A DNA stretch of 64,000 nucleotides, taken from CAKXIK01 sp050947015. GTDB taxonomy: Bacteria; Bacillota; Clostridia; Oscillospirales; Acutalibacteraceae. Shown in pieces: positions 24,869 through 34,034 of the stretch. Every line of letters starts with the position of its first letter. The first letter of the stretch is position 1. The notes under the pieces were generated by a model. It was not told where the DNA came from, did not search any database, and saw nothing but the letters and a program-made list of their open reading frames with translations. Where the stretch lies: contig JBMNVT010000009.1 in assembly GCA_050947015.1 (NCBI GenBank), positions 1-64,000 of the forward strand, given 5' to 3'. A program made the translations under genes and the position numbers.

Positions 24869-26581
24869 TTATTGAGATGAAATAGCCTGTGCCACAATTA
24901 GATCGACTGTGGTACCGTATTCATATGAAACACCGGCCTTCAGCGAAGAATCCGTCGTGCGCAAAACCGTTCCGCTGGCCTCCTCGCTCGGTTCTTCGGT
25001 AACGATGCCAACTTGAAAACCGGCGGCCAGCAGCGCAGCCTTTGCTTCGTTCAACGGCTTTCCAGTCACATCCGGCAGTTCGCGCATCATCTTGCCCTTG
25101 CTGATAACGACGGTAATCACCGTGCCGGGCTGCGCATAGCCTTCCACCGACTGTGACATAATCAGGCCTTCCCCAACGGTATCGCTGAAATCTCGATCAG
25201 AAAGCAGTATCTTAAAATCGGTGTTTTTCTGTGCCGCTTCCAGTGTTTGCCCGATAAAACTCGGAACAGCCACACTACCCTCAGGAATAGAGGAGGGCTC
25301 TTCGCCGGAGGTTGCGGAATCGGAGGAATCTGTGCTTTCTCCCGAACCAACCGACGATGCATCTGTGCTTTCCGCCGAAACTGTGCTGCCCGCGGACTCC
25401 GAGGCCGTTGTTCCGGAGAAGTTAAAAACCTCATTTCCGTAACGGTTTTTCAAATAGAGCCATCCGCACAGGCAGAACACCAGCAACGCACAGAAAAAAG
25501 AAATCGTTCCGATTACAAAATGCGGCAACTGCCTTTTTTCATTCTGTTTTTTCTTTCCGGACTGACTTTCGACTTGAATCGATGGTTCCACGGTGTTTTC
25601 CGGTTCACGGGTTTCGTTCATCACCTCACCGCCGACCAGTTGATGATAAAGCTCTTCAAACGTCTGAATGCGTTTTTCCGGCATAACCTGCAAACCTCCT
25701 GCCAGCGCGGAAACAACAAACGGTGGAATCTGCTGCAGCGTACTGTTTGCAATCAACAGTCTGCTGTCGTATTTTCTGCGTGTTGCCTCCTGCGGCAGGT
25801 GCATGGTCAACGCATAAAATAAACAGGCGCACAGTCCGTAAATATCGGTGTATTCCGCAAGCGATTCGTTTGAGGAATACTGTTCCAGTGCGGCGCAACC
25901 CGCAAAAAGTTCCGGGGAAAGATCCTGTTCCTCTCTACGAACATCCTCCAGACAAAAGCCGCCGAGCTTCATTCGACCGTTCGAAAAAATCAACAGATTT
26001 TCCGGAGCAATGCCATAATGCCCCAAACCAACCGCATGCAGCCCTTTTAAAGACGAAATCAGCGGCAAAAAAAGTGCTTTTGCCAGATTCCAAGACATTG
26101 GCGCGCCTTTTTTCTCAATATATTCCTTCAGCGTTCCACCGGTACACCATTCGTAAACCGCATATGCCGTTCCGTTTTCCGTAAAAATATCGAACACGGG
26201 CAGAACCGCCGGATAATCGCGGCAATGCGCAACCTTGCGGGTATAGGAAAGAAAACCTTCGCGCGCATATTGAAAGGTATCTTCTCCTCCGGCCATCACA
26301 GAAACAGTTACCCCGTCATCCTCCCGAAAAGCAACTGTTTGGGGGAAAAATTCTCTCAGCAGAATTTTTGAATCCTCCGCCTGATCATAAGCAAGGTAAG
26401 AGACGCCTTCTCCATTGAAGCTTTGCACCTTACCAACAAGGTAACGATTCTGCAGTACCGTTCCCAGATTCAGATACGGCGCCTGACCGCAATCTTCGCC
26501 GGAAAAACCACAGCGCGCACAAGCCGCGCCGGGCTGTTTTTCTTCCATACAGCAAATGCATCTTTCTTTGCGTTCGTCCAT
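24869..26581 (-). CDS. Membrane PASTA protein with zinc ribbon and degenerate Ser/Thr kinase domain (pseudokinase)
   Basis: 570 aa. Order: N-terminal zinc-ribbon-like CICC ... CARC (8-24), kinase fold (about 40-318), basic juxtamembrane segment, one transmembrane helix (about 354-376), Ser/Thr/Glu-rich linker, two PASTA domains (about 437-502 and 503-570). The kinase domain lacks catalytic residues: the ATP-binding Lys is Arg76 (ILLREFFP), HRD is HYG (188-190), and the DFG Asp is Gly208 (GFC at 208-210), although Asn195 and the DIYGL helix remain. Active PrkC-like kinases sense muropeptides through PASTA domains; this one is likely a scaffold or sensor. It follows pyrG by 31 bp. Confidence 0.88.
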   Translation of the reverse strand: MDERKERCICCMEEKQPGAACARCGFSGEDCGQAPYLNLGTVLQNRYLVGKVQSFNGEGVSYLAYDQAEDSKILLREFFPQTVAFREDDGVTVSVMAGGEDTFQYAREGFLSYTRKVAHCRDYPAVLPVFDIFTENGTAYAVYEWCTGGTLKEYIEKKGAPMSWNLAKALFLPLISSLKGLHAVGLGHYGIAPENLLIFSNGRMKLGGFCLEDVRREEQDLSPELFAGCAALEQYSSNESLAEYTDIYGLCACLFYALTMHLPQEATRRKYDSRLLIANSTLQQIPPFVVSALAGGLQVMPEKRIQTFEELYHQLVGGEVMNETREPENTVEPSIQVESQSGKKKQNEKRQLPHFVIGTISFFCALLVFCLCGWLYLKNRYGNEVFNFSGTTASESAGSTVSAESTDASSVGSGESTDSSDSATSGEEPSSIPEGSVAVPSFIGQTLEAAQKNTDFKILLSDRDFSDTVGEGLIMSQSVEGYAQPGTVITVVISKGKMMRELPDVTGKPLNEAKAALLAAGFQVGIVTEEPSEEASGTVLRTTDSSLKAGVSYEYGTTVDLIVAQAISSQ

Positions 26582-26612
26582 GAGAAAACCTCCTTGCCGT
26601 CACTGGGCGATC

Positions 26613-28217
26613 TCATTTTTGAGTTTGAAATTCTTTTGCAGCTTCTACAAAGCCGCGGAATAACGGATGCGGACGGTTAGGGCGCGATTTGAATTCCGGA
26701 TGAAACTGCACAGCCACAAACCACGGGTGTTGCGGCAGCTCCAGCATCTCCACAATTCTTCCGTCGGGGGATTGTCCGACAAAGTTCAAGCCGGCCTCTT
26801 CCAGTCTGGCACGATAATCATTGTTGACTTCATAACGATGGCGATGACGCTCATAAATCAGGTTTTGGCCATACATCTGCAGCGAACGGGAACCGTTCTT
26901 CAGCTTGCAGGGATATTTTCCAAGTCGCATGGTACCGCCAAGCTGCGTAACTTCCTTTTGCTCAGGCATCAGGTCAATAACCGGATACTGCGTTTCCGGA
27001 TTAATTTCGGCGCTGTGTGCCCCCGGCATTCCGGCAACATTGCGCGCATATTCCACCAGAGCGATCTGCATACCAAGACAAATACCAAAAAACGGAACAT
27101 TGTTTTCGCGGGCATAGCGCACTGCTGCAATCATGCCGTCAATACCGCGCTGGCCAAAGCCGCCCGGAAGAATCACTGCGTCTACACCGCCGAGCCTTTC
27201 CCCGGCATTCGCGTCGGACAATTCTTCGGAATCCACCCATTTGATGTTGACATGAACATGATTGGCAATTCCGCCGTGCGTTAACGCTTCCACCACGCTA
27301 AGATATGCGTCGTGCAGCGCAATATATTTGCCGACCAGCGCCACCGTAACCGATTCGGTCATCGACTTTGCCATGCTGACCATCATGGACCAATCATTCA
27401 GGTTCGGGCCGCCACAATCAATATTCAGCAGACGGCAGACCGTATCGTCCAAATGTTCCCCGCGCAGTGCAAGCGGAACTTCGTACAAAAGCCCAAGGTC
27501 AAGATTTTGCACGACACAGCTTTCGGCTACATTGCAGAACAGCGCAATCTTTTTTTTCTGATCCTCATCGATCGGCGTTTCACTGCGCAGCACGATGATA
27601 TCCGGCTGAATACCGATACTGAGCAGCTCTTTGACGCTGTGCTGCGTCGGTTTGGTTTTATGCTCGCGGGATGCCGCAAGGTATGGCACCAACGTTACAT
27701 GCACAAAAATGCAGTTTGCCCGACCAATCTCCGCCGAAAACTGACGAATTGCTTCCAGAAACGGCTGGCTTTCAATATCGCCCACGGTACCGCCGATTTC
27801 AATAATAGCAATATCAACATTTTCCTTGCCGGCGCTGATCCGGCTTTTAATTTCATTCGTAATATGCGGAATCACCTGAACGGTACCTCCGCCAAAATCG
27901 CCCTGACGCTCGCGCGTGATCACATTCCAGTAAACACGCCCGGAGGTTACATTGCTGTTCTGCGTCAGACTTTCGTCGATAAACCGCTCATAGTGACCAA
28001 GGTCCAGATCGGTTTCGGCACCGTCATCGGTCACAAAGACTTCTCCGTGCTGAACCGGGTTCATTGTCCCCGGGTCGATGTTCAGATACGGGTCAAATTT
28101 CTGCATGGTCACACGCAAGCCGCGCGCCTTCAGCAAACGTCCCAGCGAAGCAGCCGTAATCCCCTTTCCAAGCCCCGAGACAACGCCACCTGTTACAAAA
28201 ATATACTTTGTCGGCAT
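26613..28217 (-). CDS. pyrG: CTP synthase
   Basis: Aminates UTP to CTP with glutamine. 534 aa. Seen: synthetase domain (1-270) starting MPTKYIFVTGGVVSGLGKG, then a class I glutaminase domain with nucleophile Cys in FFGICLGMQ at about 379 and a His-Glu pair near the end (FHPEF). ATG at 28217 is preferred to the GTG three codons upstream, which is only 3 nt from AAAGGA. The promoter and attenuator at 28344-28410 put it under CTP control; cmk, in the same window, feeds the same pool. Confidence 0.97.
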   Translation of the reverse strand: MPTKYIFVTGGVVSGLGKGITAASLGRLLKARGLRVTMQKFDPYLNIDPGTMNPVQHGEVFVTDDGAETDLDLGHYERFIDESLTQNSNVTSGRVYWNVITRERQGDFGGGTVQVIPHITNEIKSRISAGKENVDIAIIEIGGTVGDIESQPFLEAIRQFSAEIGRANCIFVHVTLVPYLAASREHKTKPTQHSVKELLSIGIQPDIIVLRSETPIDEDQKKKIALFCNVAESCVVQNLDLGLLYEVPLALRGEHLDDTVCRLLNIDCGGPNLNDWSMMVSMAKSMTESVTVALVGKYIALHDAYLSVVEALTHGGIANHVHVNIKWVDSEELSDANAGERLGGVDAVILPGGFGQRGIDGMIAAVRYARENNVPFFGICLGMQIALVEYARNVAGMPGAHSAEINPETQYPVIDLMPEQKEVTQLGGTMRLGKYPCKLKNGSRSLQMYGQNLIYERHRHRYEVNNDYRARLEEAGLNFVGQSPDGRIVEMLELPQHPWFVAVQFHPEFKSRPNRPHPLFRGFVEAAKEFQTQK

Positions 28218-28343
28218 CTGTTTCACACATCCTTTAAAAAATCGCCGCGCAGAAACAGGAAATCCTCAAAAAATGCTGCGTCGTTCTGTTGAGCAGCGTT
28301 CGCGCCGTGATTTTCTCCTCCGCGCCCGGCAAAAAGACAATAG

Positions 28344-28375
28344 AAAAAGGGCCTCCGGAAAAGCAGGAGCGCCCT
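28344..28375 (-). promoter_or_regulatory. pyrG leader attenuator starting at the first transcribed base
   Basis: The predicted transcript begins GGGCGCTCC (G at 28374), which pairs with GGAGGCCC (28349-28356) to form an 8-bp stem with one bulged G, followed by five T (28344-28348). A pyrimidine-rich loop, CTTTTCC, could pair with extra 5' G residues. This matches the arrangement of CTP-responsive pyrG attenuators in Gram-positive bacteria. Confidence 0.75.
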
Positions 28376-28381
28376 TGTTAT

Positions 28382-28410
28382 ATTATATTCCGGTAACGCC
28401 CGGTTGTCAA
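28382..28410 (-). promoter_or_regulatory. Consensus sigma-A promoter of pyrG
   Basis: -35 TTGACA (28405-28410), 17-bp spacer, -10 TATAAT (28382-28387), both perfect. Seven bases downstream the transcript would start with GGGC. Confidence 0.92.
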
Positions 28411-28468
28411 TGAAAAACTGCAGCTTTCCTCTTCCCTGCCGTACAGAAAGGGATCATTTTTCCGCCGG

Positions 28469-29194
28469 TTATTTTGAGGTGCTTGAATATGTTGTAATTT
28501 CCACGCTGTTGATTACTATATCAGTAATTGGACGATCGGCGGAATTGGTACGGCTGCGGGCAATCAGGTCAACAATGTCCAACCCGTTAATCACCTGACC
28601 AAATACCGTATGCTTTCCATCAAGCCACGGGCAACCGCCGCTGCTCTGATATGCATCGATAATCTTCTGTGTGTAGCCGTAATTTGCATTTGTCTTTTGT
28701 GTTTCGGGCAATTCTTCAGCATAGCTGCTGTCGAGCGTTTTACACTGCACAATAAAGAACTGGCTGCCGTTTGTGTTTACTCCCGAGTTTGCCATGCAGA
28801 GAGCACCACGCAAATTATGCAACTTGGGAGAGAATTCATCTTCAAAATAGCCGCCCCATATACTTTCTCCGCCCGTCGTCGTATTGGTTGGGCTCCCCGA
28901 CTGAATGATAAAATTGTTGACAGTACGAAAAAAGAGCTTGCCGTCATAAAAGCCCTGCTCTGCAAGGGTAATAAAATTTTCAACGGCTTTGGGCGCTTCT
29001 TCCGGAAAAAAACGCACGGTAATATCGCCCTTCGATGTGTGAAAAATTGCGATAACATCGCCGTTCTGCGGCATTTCATATTGGTACGGCACTCCCGCTC
29101 CGTCATCCAGCTCAATCGGCGCAGAGGCGCTGCACGAACAAAGAAGAGCCGGAACCAGAAAAAGCACCGCCAGCAGGCGCAGCTGTTTTTTCAT
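28469..29194 (-). CDS. Lipoprotein peptidyl-prolyl cis-trans isomerase (cyclophilin type)
   Basis: 241 aa extracellular folding catalyst. Seen: signal peptide (1-20) with a lipobox ending at Cys21 (LCSC, with an unusual Cys at -2), and a cyclophilin domain (about 45-235) with KGDITVRFFPEEAPKAVENF, FFRTVNNFIIQSG, NGSQFFIV and HTVFGQVINGLDIVD. The active-site Arg of FFR and the Gln/Phe of SQFF are present. The ATG overlaps the stop of the small upstream gene as ATGA. Confidence 0.93.
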   Translation of the reverse strand: MKKQLRLLAVLFLVPALLCSCSASAPIELDDGAGVPYQYEMPQNGDVIAIFHTSKGDITVRFFPEEAPKAVENFITLAEQGFYDGKLFFRTVNNFIIQSGSPTNTTTGGESIWGGYFEDEFSPKLHNLRGALCMANSGVNTNGSQFFIVQCKTLDSSYAEELPETQKTNANYGYTQKIIDAYQSSGGCPWLDGKHTVFGQVINGLDIVDLIARSRTNSADRPITDIVINSVEITTYSSTSK

Positions 29195-29451
29195 TTAGGA
29201 TTAACTTCCTTTCGTACTTTTGAAGTCGCTCTTTTTGTTCTGTGAAGCACAAAAACCACGGCATAAACCGCACCAACCAAAAAAATTCCGCCGCAAATCC
29301 ACCACTCTTTGAGCAACACATCATAAAGCTTTTCAATCACGGGCAGCAAAAGCTCCGCTTTTGAACTGTTGGAAGCTGCAAAAGCAACCCGCACACCAAA
29401 AATGACTGCCGAACAGGAGCTCAGCAACCAAACCAGAAAGCGGACTTGTTT
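29191..29451 (-). CDS. Small two-helix membrane protein of unknown function
   Basis: 86 aa from ATG 29451, with AAAGGA 10 nt upstream; a longer frame (129 aa) exists but its start has no ribosome binding site and lies upstream of the promoter -10. Seen: a signal-like hydrophobic segment (about 5-25, ending AFAAS), a second helix (about 53-75) and a basic tail. Its stop overlaps the start of the lipoprotein cyclophilin, so it may help that protein or simply share its promoter. No family recognised. Confidence 0.7.
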   Translation of the reverse strand, partial: KQVRFLVWLLSSCSAVIFGVRVAFAASNSSKAELLLPVIEKLYDVLLKEWWICGGIFLVGAVYAVVFVLHRTKRATSKVRKEVNPK

Positions 29452-29491
29452 CATGCAGGCACCGTCCTTTGTTCTCAGTTTTCTTCCTTCC

Positions 29492-29519
29492 ATTATACAT
29501 AAATTCCGAAAAAAATCAA
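29492..29519 (-). promoter_or_regulatory. Promoter of the small membrane protein / cyclophilin pair
   Basis: -35 TTGATT (29514-29519), 16-bp spacer, -10 TATAAT (29492-29497) with an upstream TG. Two copies of CAATTCAAG lie just upstream, 22 bp apart (near 29523 and 29546). Confidence 0.75.
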
Positions 29520-29715
29520 TGTGCAATTCAAGTGTGTATGTTGTACAATTCAAGGCAGCCATAATGGCTTCCTTTTTCATTTGTTGTTTTTTTGTTCGAG
29601 GACTGGAAAAAAGAGAAAATTTTTAATATAATAAGATTAGTATAAAATCATCCAAAAACAGTCTTGCATAAAAATTCCGTTCGTGTTCGTAATAATATGA
29701 GAGGATGATTGCCTG

Positions 29716-31335
29716 ATGACAAATCAAAATTCCCTTCCGCGCGCCACGCTCAGCCAGGTCGGCATCCCCACGCAGATGATTCAGAATTTGCTGAACCGGT
29801 TCGAAGAGGACAAGCTGACGATTCACAGCATGATGCTTGTCCGCTACGGCAAAGTTGCCGCGGAATGCTGGTGGAAGCCTTATGCGCCGGAGCTGCCGCA
29901 CCACATTTATTCCTTCAGTAAAAGTTTCACCGCCACTGCCGTTGGTTTTGCCATTGCGGAAGGGTACTTTTCGCTTAACGACCATGCGGCCGATTTTTTT
30001 GGTGATAAAATTAAGCCGATCGCCGATTCCCGCATCCGCCTGCTGACAGTACGCCACCTGCTCACGATGAGCTCCGGAATTATGGCAAACGAACTGATTG
30101 CCGCTTCCGACGGCGACTGGGCCGAAATCTTCCTGAATTCGCCGATGGCTTTTGATCCCGGCAGCGCATTTCATTATAACAGCATCAACAGCTATCTGCT
30201 GGCGTGCATTGTCAAACGCACAACCGGCCTTGGGCTTTGCGATTATTTGCAGCCACGTCTGTTCGAGCCCCTCGGCATTTCAGAGGTTTGCTGGGAAACC
30301 AGCCCTGACGGCGTGGAAACAGGCGGCTGGGGGCTGTATCTCCGCACCGAGGATCTGGCCAAATTCGGTTTGCTTTACGAGCAGCGCGGCATCTGGAACG
30401 GGAAACAGGTTCTGCCAAAAGGATGGGCCGAGGAAGCTACCAAAATGCAGATCGATAATTCCGTCACATCCAAGGGCGAAATTGATATCATTGATAACAA
30501 AGCCGGATATGGGTATCAGTTCTGGTGCTGCAGAACTCCGGGTATTTTTCGGGCTGACGGCGCTTTTGCGCAATATGCCATCATGTGGCCGGACAAAGAC
30601 CTTGTCTTCGTTGTTACCAGCGGTCAGGGACCTCCGACAAAGGTACTGGATGCTATTTGGGACGAACTGATTACCCCGATGCTGGAACAAGACGGAACCG
30701 CAGACTGGGCGGAAAACCCCGACGCCGCAGCTGACCCTGTGCTGCAGAGCCGCTTTGACTCACTTTCGCTTATTCCGCCGCCTGCGGCTTCTCCCCGCCG
30801 GCCAGAGCTGGAGGATCGCATCAACCGCAGAGTTTACCGCTGCCCGCGCAACCTGGTCAGTATGCTCCCGCTTGTTGTCCGGGGCATGGATCGTCTGTTT
30901 GTTCGCGGCTTACGGCAGTTTGATCTTAACTTCAGCAGTGACCGTTGTCTGTTCACTTGGACAGAAAACAGAGAGCTCAATTCACTTGTTATCCCGCTTG
31001 ACGGAACCTTTGCCCGCTCTTCGCTGTTGCTTTCCGGGAAACGGTACGATGTTGCGTCCTGCGGACACTGGAAAGAGGAAAACACCTTTGTGCTGGAAGT
31101 TTATTTTATTCATACGCCGCACAAGCGCATCTGGAACATTCAGTTTCCGCTCGGAGGCGACAGTGCCGTTGTCACCAATGACGAACTGCCCACCCTGCGC
31201 GATTCTCTTGGCTTCGCCTTTGATATGAAAATGGCTTCCGCACCGGAACAACTTGAAAAACAGGCTCTGCGCTTCTGCGAAAAAATTCAGCTCCCTGTAA
31301 TCGCTCTTCCAAGCCTGCTGGCTTCGGAATCGTAG
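29716..31335 (+). CDS. Serine beta-lactamase-like hydrolase (class C / esterase family)
   Basis: 539 aa. Seen: active-site SxxK as SFSK at 66-69, second motif YNSINSY at 154-160, LLTMSSG at 115-121 and GYGYQFW near 268; no signal peptide, so it is probably cytosolic. This fold includes penicillin-recognising enzymes, esterases and D-amino-acid peptidases; sequence alone does not show antibiotic hydrolysis. The catalytic part covers about 1-340, and a C-terminal region of about 200 residues, probably a lipocalin-like beta domain, is of unknown role. ATG with AGAGGA 10 nt upstream; a weak promoter (TATAAT at 29627-29632) precedes it. Confidence 0.88.
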   Translation: MTNQNSLPRATLSQVGIPTQMIQNLLNRFEEDKLTIHSMMLVRYGKVAAECWWKPYAPELPHHIYSFSKSFTATAVGFAIAEGYFSLNDHAADFFGDKIKPIADSRIRLLTVRHLLTMSSGIMANELIAASDGDWAEIFLNSPMAFDPGSAFHYNSINSYLLACIVKRTTGLGLCDYLQPRLFEPLGISEVCWETSPDGVETGGWGLYLRTEDLAKFGLLYEQRGIWNGKQVLPKGWAEEATKMQIDNSVTSKGEIDIIDNKAGYGYQFWCCRTPGIFRADGAFAQYAIMWPDKDLVFVVTSGQGPPTKVLDAIWDELITPMLEQDGTADWAENPDAAADPVLQSRFDSLSLIPPPAASPRRPELEDRINRRVYRCPRNLVSMLPLVVRGMDRLFVRGLRQFDLNFSSDRCLFTWTENRELNSLVIPLDGTFARSSLLLSGKRYDVASCGHWKEENTFVLEVYFIHTPHKRIWNIQFPLGGDSAVVTNDELPTLRDSLGFAFDMKMASAPEQLEKQALRFCEKIQLPVIALPSLLASES

Positions 31336-31374
31336 CAGAGGCTGCTCCCCGCCTGCATCTCATAAACACACCCT

Positions 31375-31424
31375 GCAAAACAGCTGCCTGATTATACTCA
31401 AACAGCCTGTTTTGCGGTTTTTTT
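31375..31424 (+). terminator. Terminator between the hydrolase gene and rarA
   Basis: GCAAAACAG (31375-31383) pairs with CTGTTTTGC (31407-31415), followed by GG and seven T; it separates two convergent genes. Confidence 0.8.
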
Positions 31425-31429
31425 CTGTA

Positions 31430-32701
31430 TTAAGGATTTTTTTTGACTGCGTCCCAGTATGCTTTGGCCGCCTGCTCATTCTTATTCTCTGAATACTCGT
31501 AATAAACGGTATCTTTCAGAGCATCCGGCAGATACTGCTGATCAACCCAATGATGCGGAAAATCGTGCGCATACTGATAAAATTGACCTGGATTTTCGTT
31601 ATCCGCCCCGTCAAAGTGCTTATTTTGCAGCCGGCGCGGAATCGGCCCGCTTTTACCGGCGCGAAGATCGGCGATTGCGCGGTCGATTCCAAGATAAGCC
31701 GAGTTGGATTTCGGCGACGTTGCAACCAGAACCACCGCATCGGCCAAAGGGATCCGCGCTTCCGGCAGACCGACCTGCAGTGCGGAATCGACTGCCGCTT
31801 TTACGATTGGAATAATCATTGGGTATGCAAGACCAACGTCCTCACAGGCGCAGACGATCAGCCTGCGGCAGGCCGAAGGGAGATCACCTGCCTCCAGCAG
31901 ACGCGCCAGATAGTGCAGTGCCGCATTTGGGTCAGAACCGCGCATCGACTTTTGAAAGGCCGAAAGAATGTCGTAATGCGCATCGTCCCCTTTATCGTAT
32001 TTCATAGATGCCTTTTGTGAAAGTCCATCCACTGCGGCAAGCGTAACCAGCCGGCTGCCGTCGCGCTGCAGCTGCGCCGAAAGAACGCTCAGCTCCACCG
32101 CGTTGATTGCTTTGCGTACATCGCCGCCGCAAGAAAACGCAATCCGTTTTTCCACACCGTCTTCCAGAATAACCTCGGTGCCGCCCTCACTCCGCAGATA
32201 TTCAAACGCCCGATGAACCGCCCGCTCGATCTCCTGCGGAATAACCTCCTTGAATTCGAACACGGTGGAACGACTCAAAATCGCATTATAGACATAAAAA
32301 TAAGGGTTCTCCGTTGTTGAGGCAATCAGAGTAATTTTTCCGTTTTCAATATGCTCCAGCAGCGTCTGCTGCTGTTTTTTTGAAAAATACTGAATCTCAT
32401 CCAGATAAAGCAGCACGCCGTTCTGCGCGCCAAGCAATTCCGATTCGGAAGCAATGCTTTTAATATCGGCCGTGGACGCCGTTGTTGCATTCAACCGGAA
32501 CAGACGGCGGTTAGTCGCTCCCGCAATGATACCGGCAAGCGTCGTTTTACCCACACCTGACGGGCCGTAAAAAATCAGATTTGGAACCTGACCGGATTCG
32601 ACTATTCTTCGCAGCGGTTTTCCGGGGCCGATCAGGTGGCTTTGTCCCACCATATCATCCAGATTTTGCGGCCGAAGCCGGTCTGCAAGAGGTGATGCCA
32701 T
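31430..32701 (-). CDS. rarA: Replication-associated recombination ATPase RarA/MgsA
   Basis: AAA+ ATPase related to clamp loaders that acts at stalled replication forks. 423 aa. Seen: Walker A GPSGVGKT at 46-53, Walker B LLYLDEIQYF near 100, sensor segment IASTTENPYF, and the C-terminal tetramerisation domain with RGSDPNAALHYLARLLEAGD followed by CACEDVGLAYP and VATSPKSNSAY near 340. Start ATG has AAAGGAGG 9 nt upstream. It stands alone between terminators of both neighbours. Confidence 0.95.
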   Translation of the reverse strand: MASPLADRLRPQNLDDMVGQSHLIGPGKPLRRIVESGQVPNLIFYGPSGVGKTTLAGIIAGATNRRLFRLNATTASTADIKSIASESELLGAQNGVLLYLDEIQYFSKKQQQTLLEHIENGKITLIASTTENPYFYVYNAILSRSTVFEFKEVIPQEIERAVHRAFEYLRSEGGTEVILEDGVEKRIAFSCGGDVRKAINAVELSVLSAQLQRDGSRLVTLAAVDGLSQKASMKYDKGDDAHYDILSAFQKSMRGSDPNAALHYLARLLEAGDLPSACRRLIVCACEDVGLAYPMIIPIVKAAVDSALQVGLPEARIPLADAVVLVATSPKSNSAYLGIDRAIADLRAGKSGPIPRRLQNKHFDGADNENPGQFYQYAHDFPHHWVDQQYLPDALKDTVYYEYSENKNEQAAKAYWDAVKKNP

Positions 32702-32724
32702 AGCACTTTTCCTCCTTTTGAGAT

Positions 32725-32756
32725 AAAAAGCCGCCGGTCACTGAGGAACGGCGGCT
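32725..32756 (-). terminator. Terminator after glyA
   Basis: Minus-strand AGCCGCCG / CGGCGGCT stem (8 bp, 12-nt loop) followed by TTTTT; 25 bp after the glyA stop. Confidence 0.9.
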
Positions 32757-32780
32757 GCCAGAAAATTTTTGAAACCGGAA

Positions 32781-34034
32781 TTATTCGTAAAGCGGGTATT
32801 TTTCACAAAGCTCGCAGACACCGGCGCGGATTTCGTTGGCCTTGCCGGCAAAATCGGTGATTGCATCGGAAATAAAGCCGGCAATCCTGTCCATATCGTC
32901 TTCTTTCAGCCCGCGGGTGGTGACGGCCGGGGTTCCGATCCGCACACCGCTGGTGATGAACGGGCTGCGCGGCTCGTTTGGAATGGTGTTTTTATTCACC
33001 GTAATATAAACTTCGTCAAGATTCTTTTCCAGATCCTTGCCGGTAATTTCAAGATCGCGCAGATCAACAAGCATCAGATGATTGTCGGTACCGCCGGAGA
33101 CCAGTTTAACACCGCGCTTGGTCAGCCCGTTGGCCAGCGCCGCCGCGTTGGCAACAATCTGACGGCCATAGGCTTTGAATTCCGGCTGAAGAGCTTCCTT
33201 CAGGCAGACAGCCTTGCCCGCAATGACATGCATCAGCGGGCCGCCCTGCGTTCCGGGGAAAATTGCCTTATCAATCTGTTTTGCATACTGCTCTTTACAC
33301 AAAATCATGCCGCCGCGCGGGCCGCGCAGCGTCTTGTGGGTCGTGGTGGTAACGATATCGCAGTACGGCACCGGATTGGGATGAACGCCTGCCGCGACCA
33401 GCCCGGCGATATGCGCCATGTCGACCATCAGGTATGCGCCGCAGGCATCGGCGATCTCACGCAGACGTTTGAAATCGATTACACGGGGGTATGCGCTTGC
33501 GCCGGCAACAATCATCTTCGGCTTGGCCTGCAGTGCCTGATCCATCAGCGTGTCATAATTGATGACGTGCGTTTGAGGATCGACGCCGTACGAAACAAAA
33601 TTAAAGTATTTGCCGGAAATGTTGACCGGAGAACCATGCGTCAGGTGTCCACCCTCGGAAAGATTCATTCCCATGACGGTATCGCCCGGGTTGAGCAACG
33701 AAAAATAGACGGCAGTATTCGCCTGCGCGCCGGAATGCGGCTGCACATTCGCGTGCTCGGCACCGAACAGCTGGCAGGCGCGCTGACGAGCAAGTTCCTC
33801 CACCACATCAACTTCCTGACAGCCGCCGTAATAACGCTTGCCCGGATAGCCTTCGGCATATTTATTGGTCAGGATGCTTCCCATAGCCGCCATTACCGCC
33901 GGCGAAACAATGTTTTCAGAGGCAATCAGTTCCAGGTTCCTGCGTTGACGGGCAAGCTCCTTCTGCATGGCTTCACCGACTTCGGGATCAAAACTTTTTA
34001 CAAGTCCGATCGTGTCCATCATATTCTCATACAT
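32781..34034 (-). CDS. glyA: Serine hydroxymethyltransferase
   Basis: PLP enzyme that converts serine and tetrahydrofolate to glycine and methylene-tetrahydrofolate; the product is the methyl donor for ThyX, also in this window. 417 aa. Seen: SENIVSPAVMAAMGS at 39-53, HSGAQAN at 100-106, DMAHIAGL at 205-212 and PLP Lys234 in THKTLRGPRGG. ATG has AAAGGA 8 nt upstream. Single-gene unit with its own strong promoter and terminator. Confidence 0.98.
   Translation of the reverse strand: MYENMMDTIGLVKSFDPEVGEAMQKELARQRRNLELIASENIVSPAVMAAMGSILTNKYAEGYPGKRYYGGCQEVDVVEELARQRACQLFGAEHANVQPHSGAQANTAVYFSLLNPGDTVMGMNLSEGGHLTHGSPVNISGKYFNFVSYGVDPQTHVINYDTLMDQALQAKPKMIVAGASAYPRVIDFKRLREIADACGAYLMVDMAHIAGLVAAGVHPNPVPYCDIVTTTTHKTLRGPRGGMILCKEQYAKQIDKAIFPGTQGGPLMHVIAGKAVCLKEALQPEFKAYGRQIVANAAALANGLTKRGVKLVSGGTDNHLMLVDLRDLEITGKDLEKNLDEVYITVNKNTIPNEPRSPFITSGVRIGTPAVTTRGLKEDDMDRIAGFISDAITDFAGKANEIRAGVCELCEKYPLYE

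Noticed and set aside
29716..31335. Calling the beta-lactamase-like gene a resistance gene
   Set aside because: It lacks a signal peptide, and the SxxK fold is shared with esterases and peptidases; resistance is not supported by the sequence.
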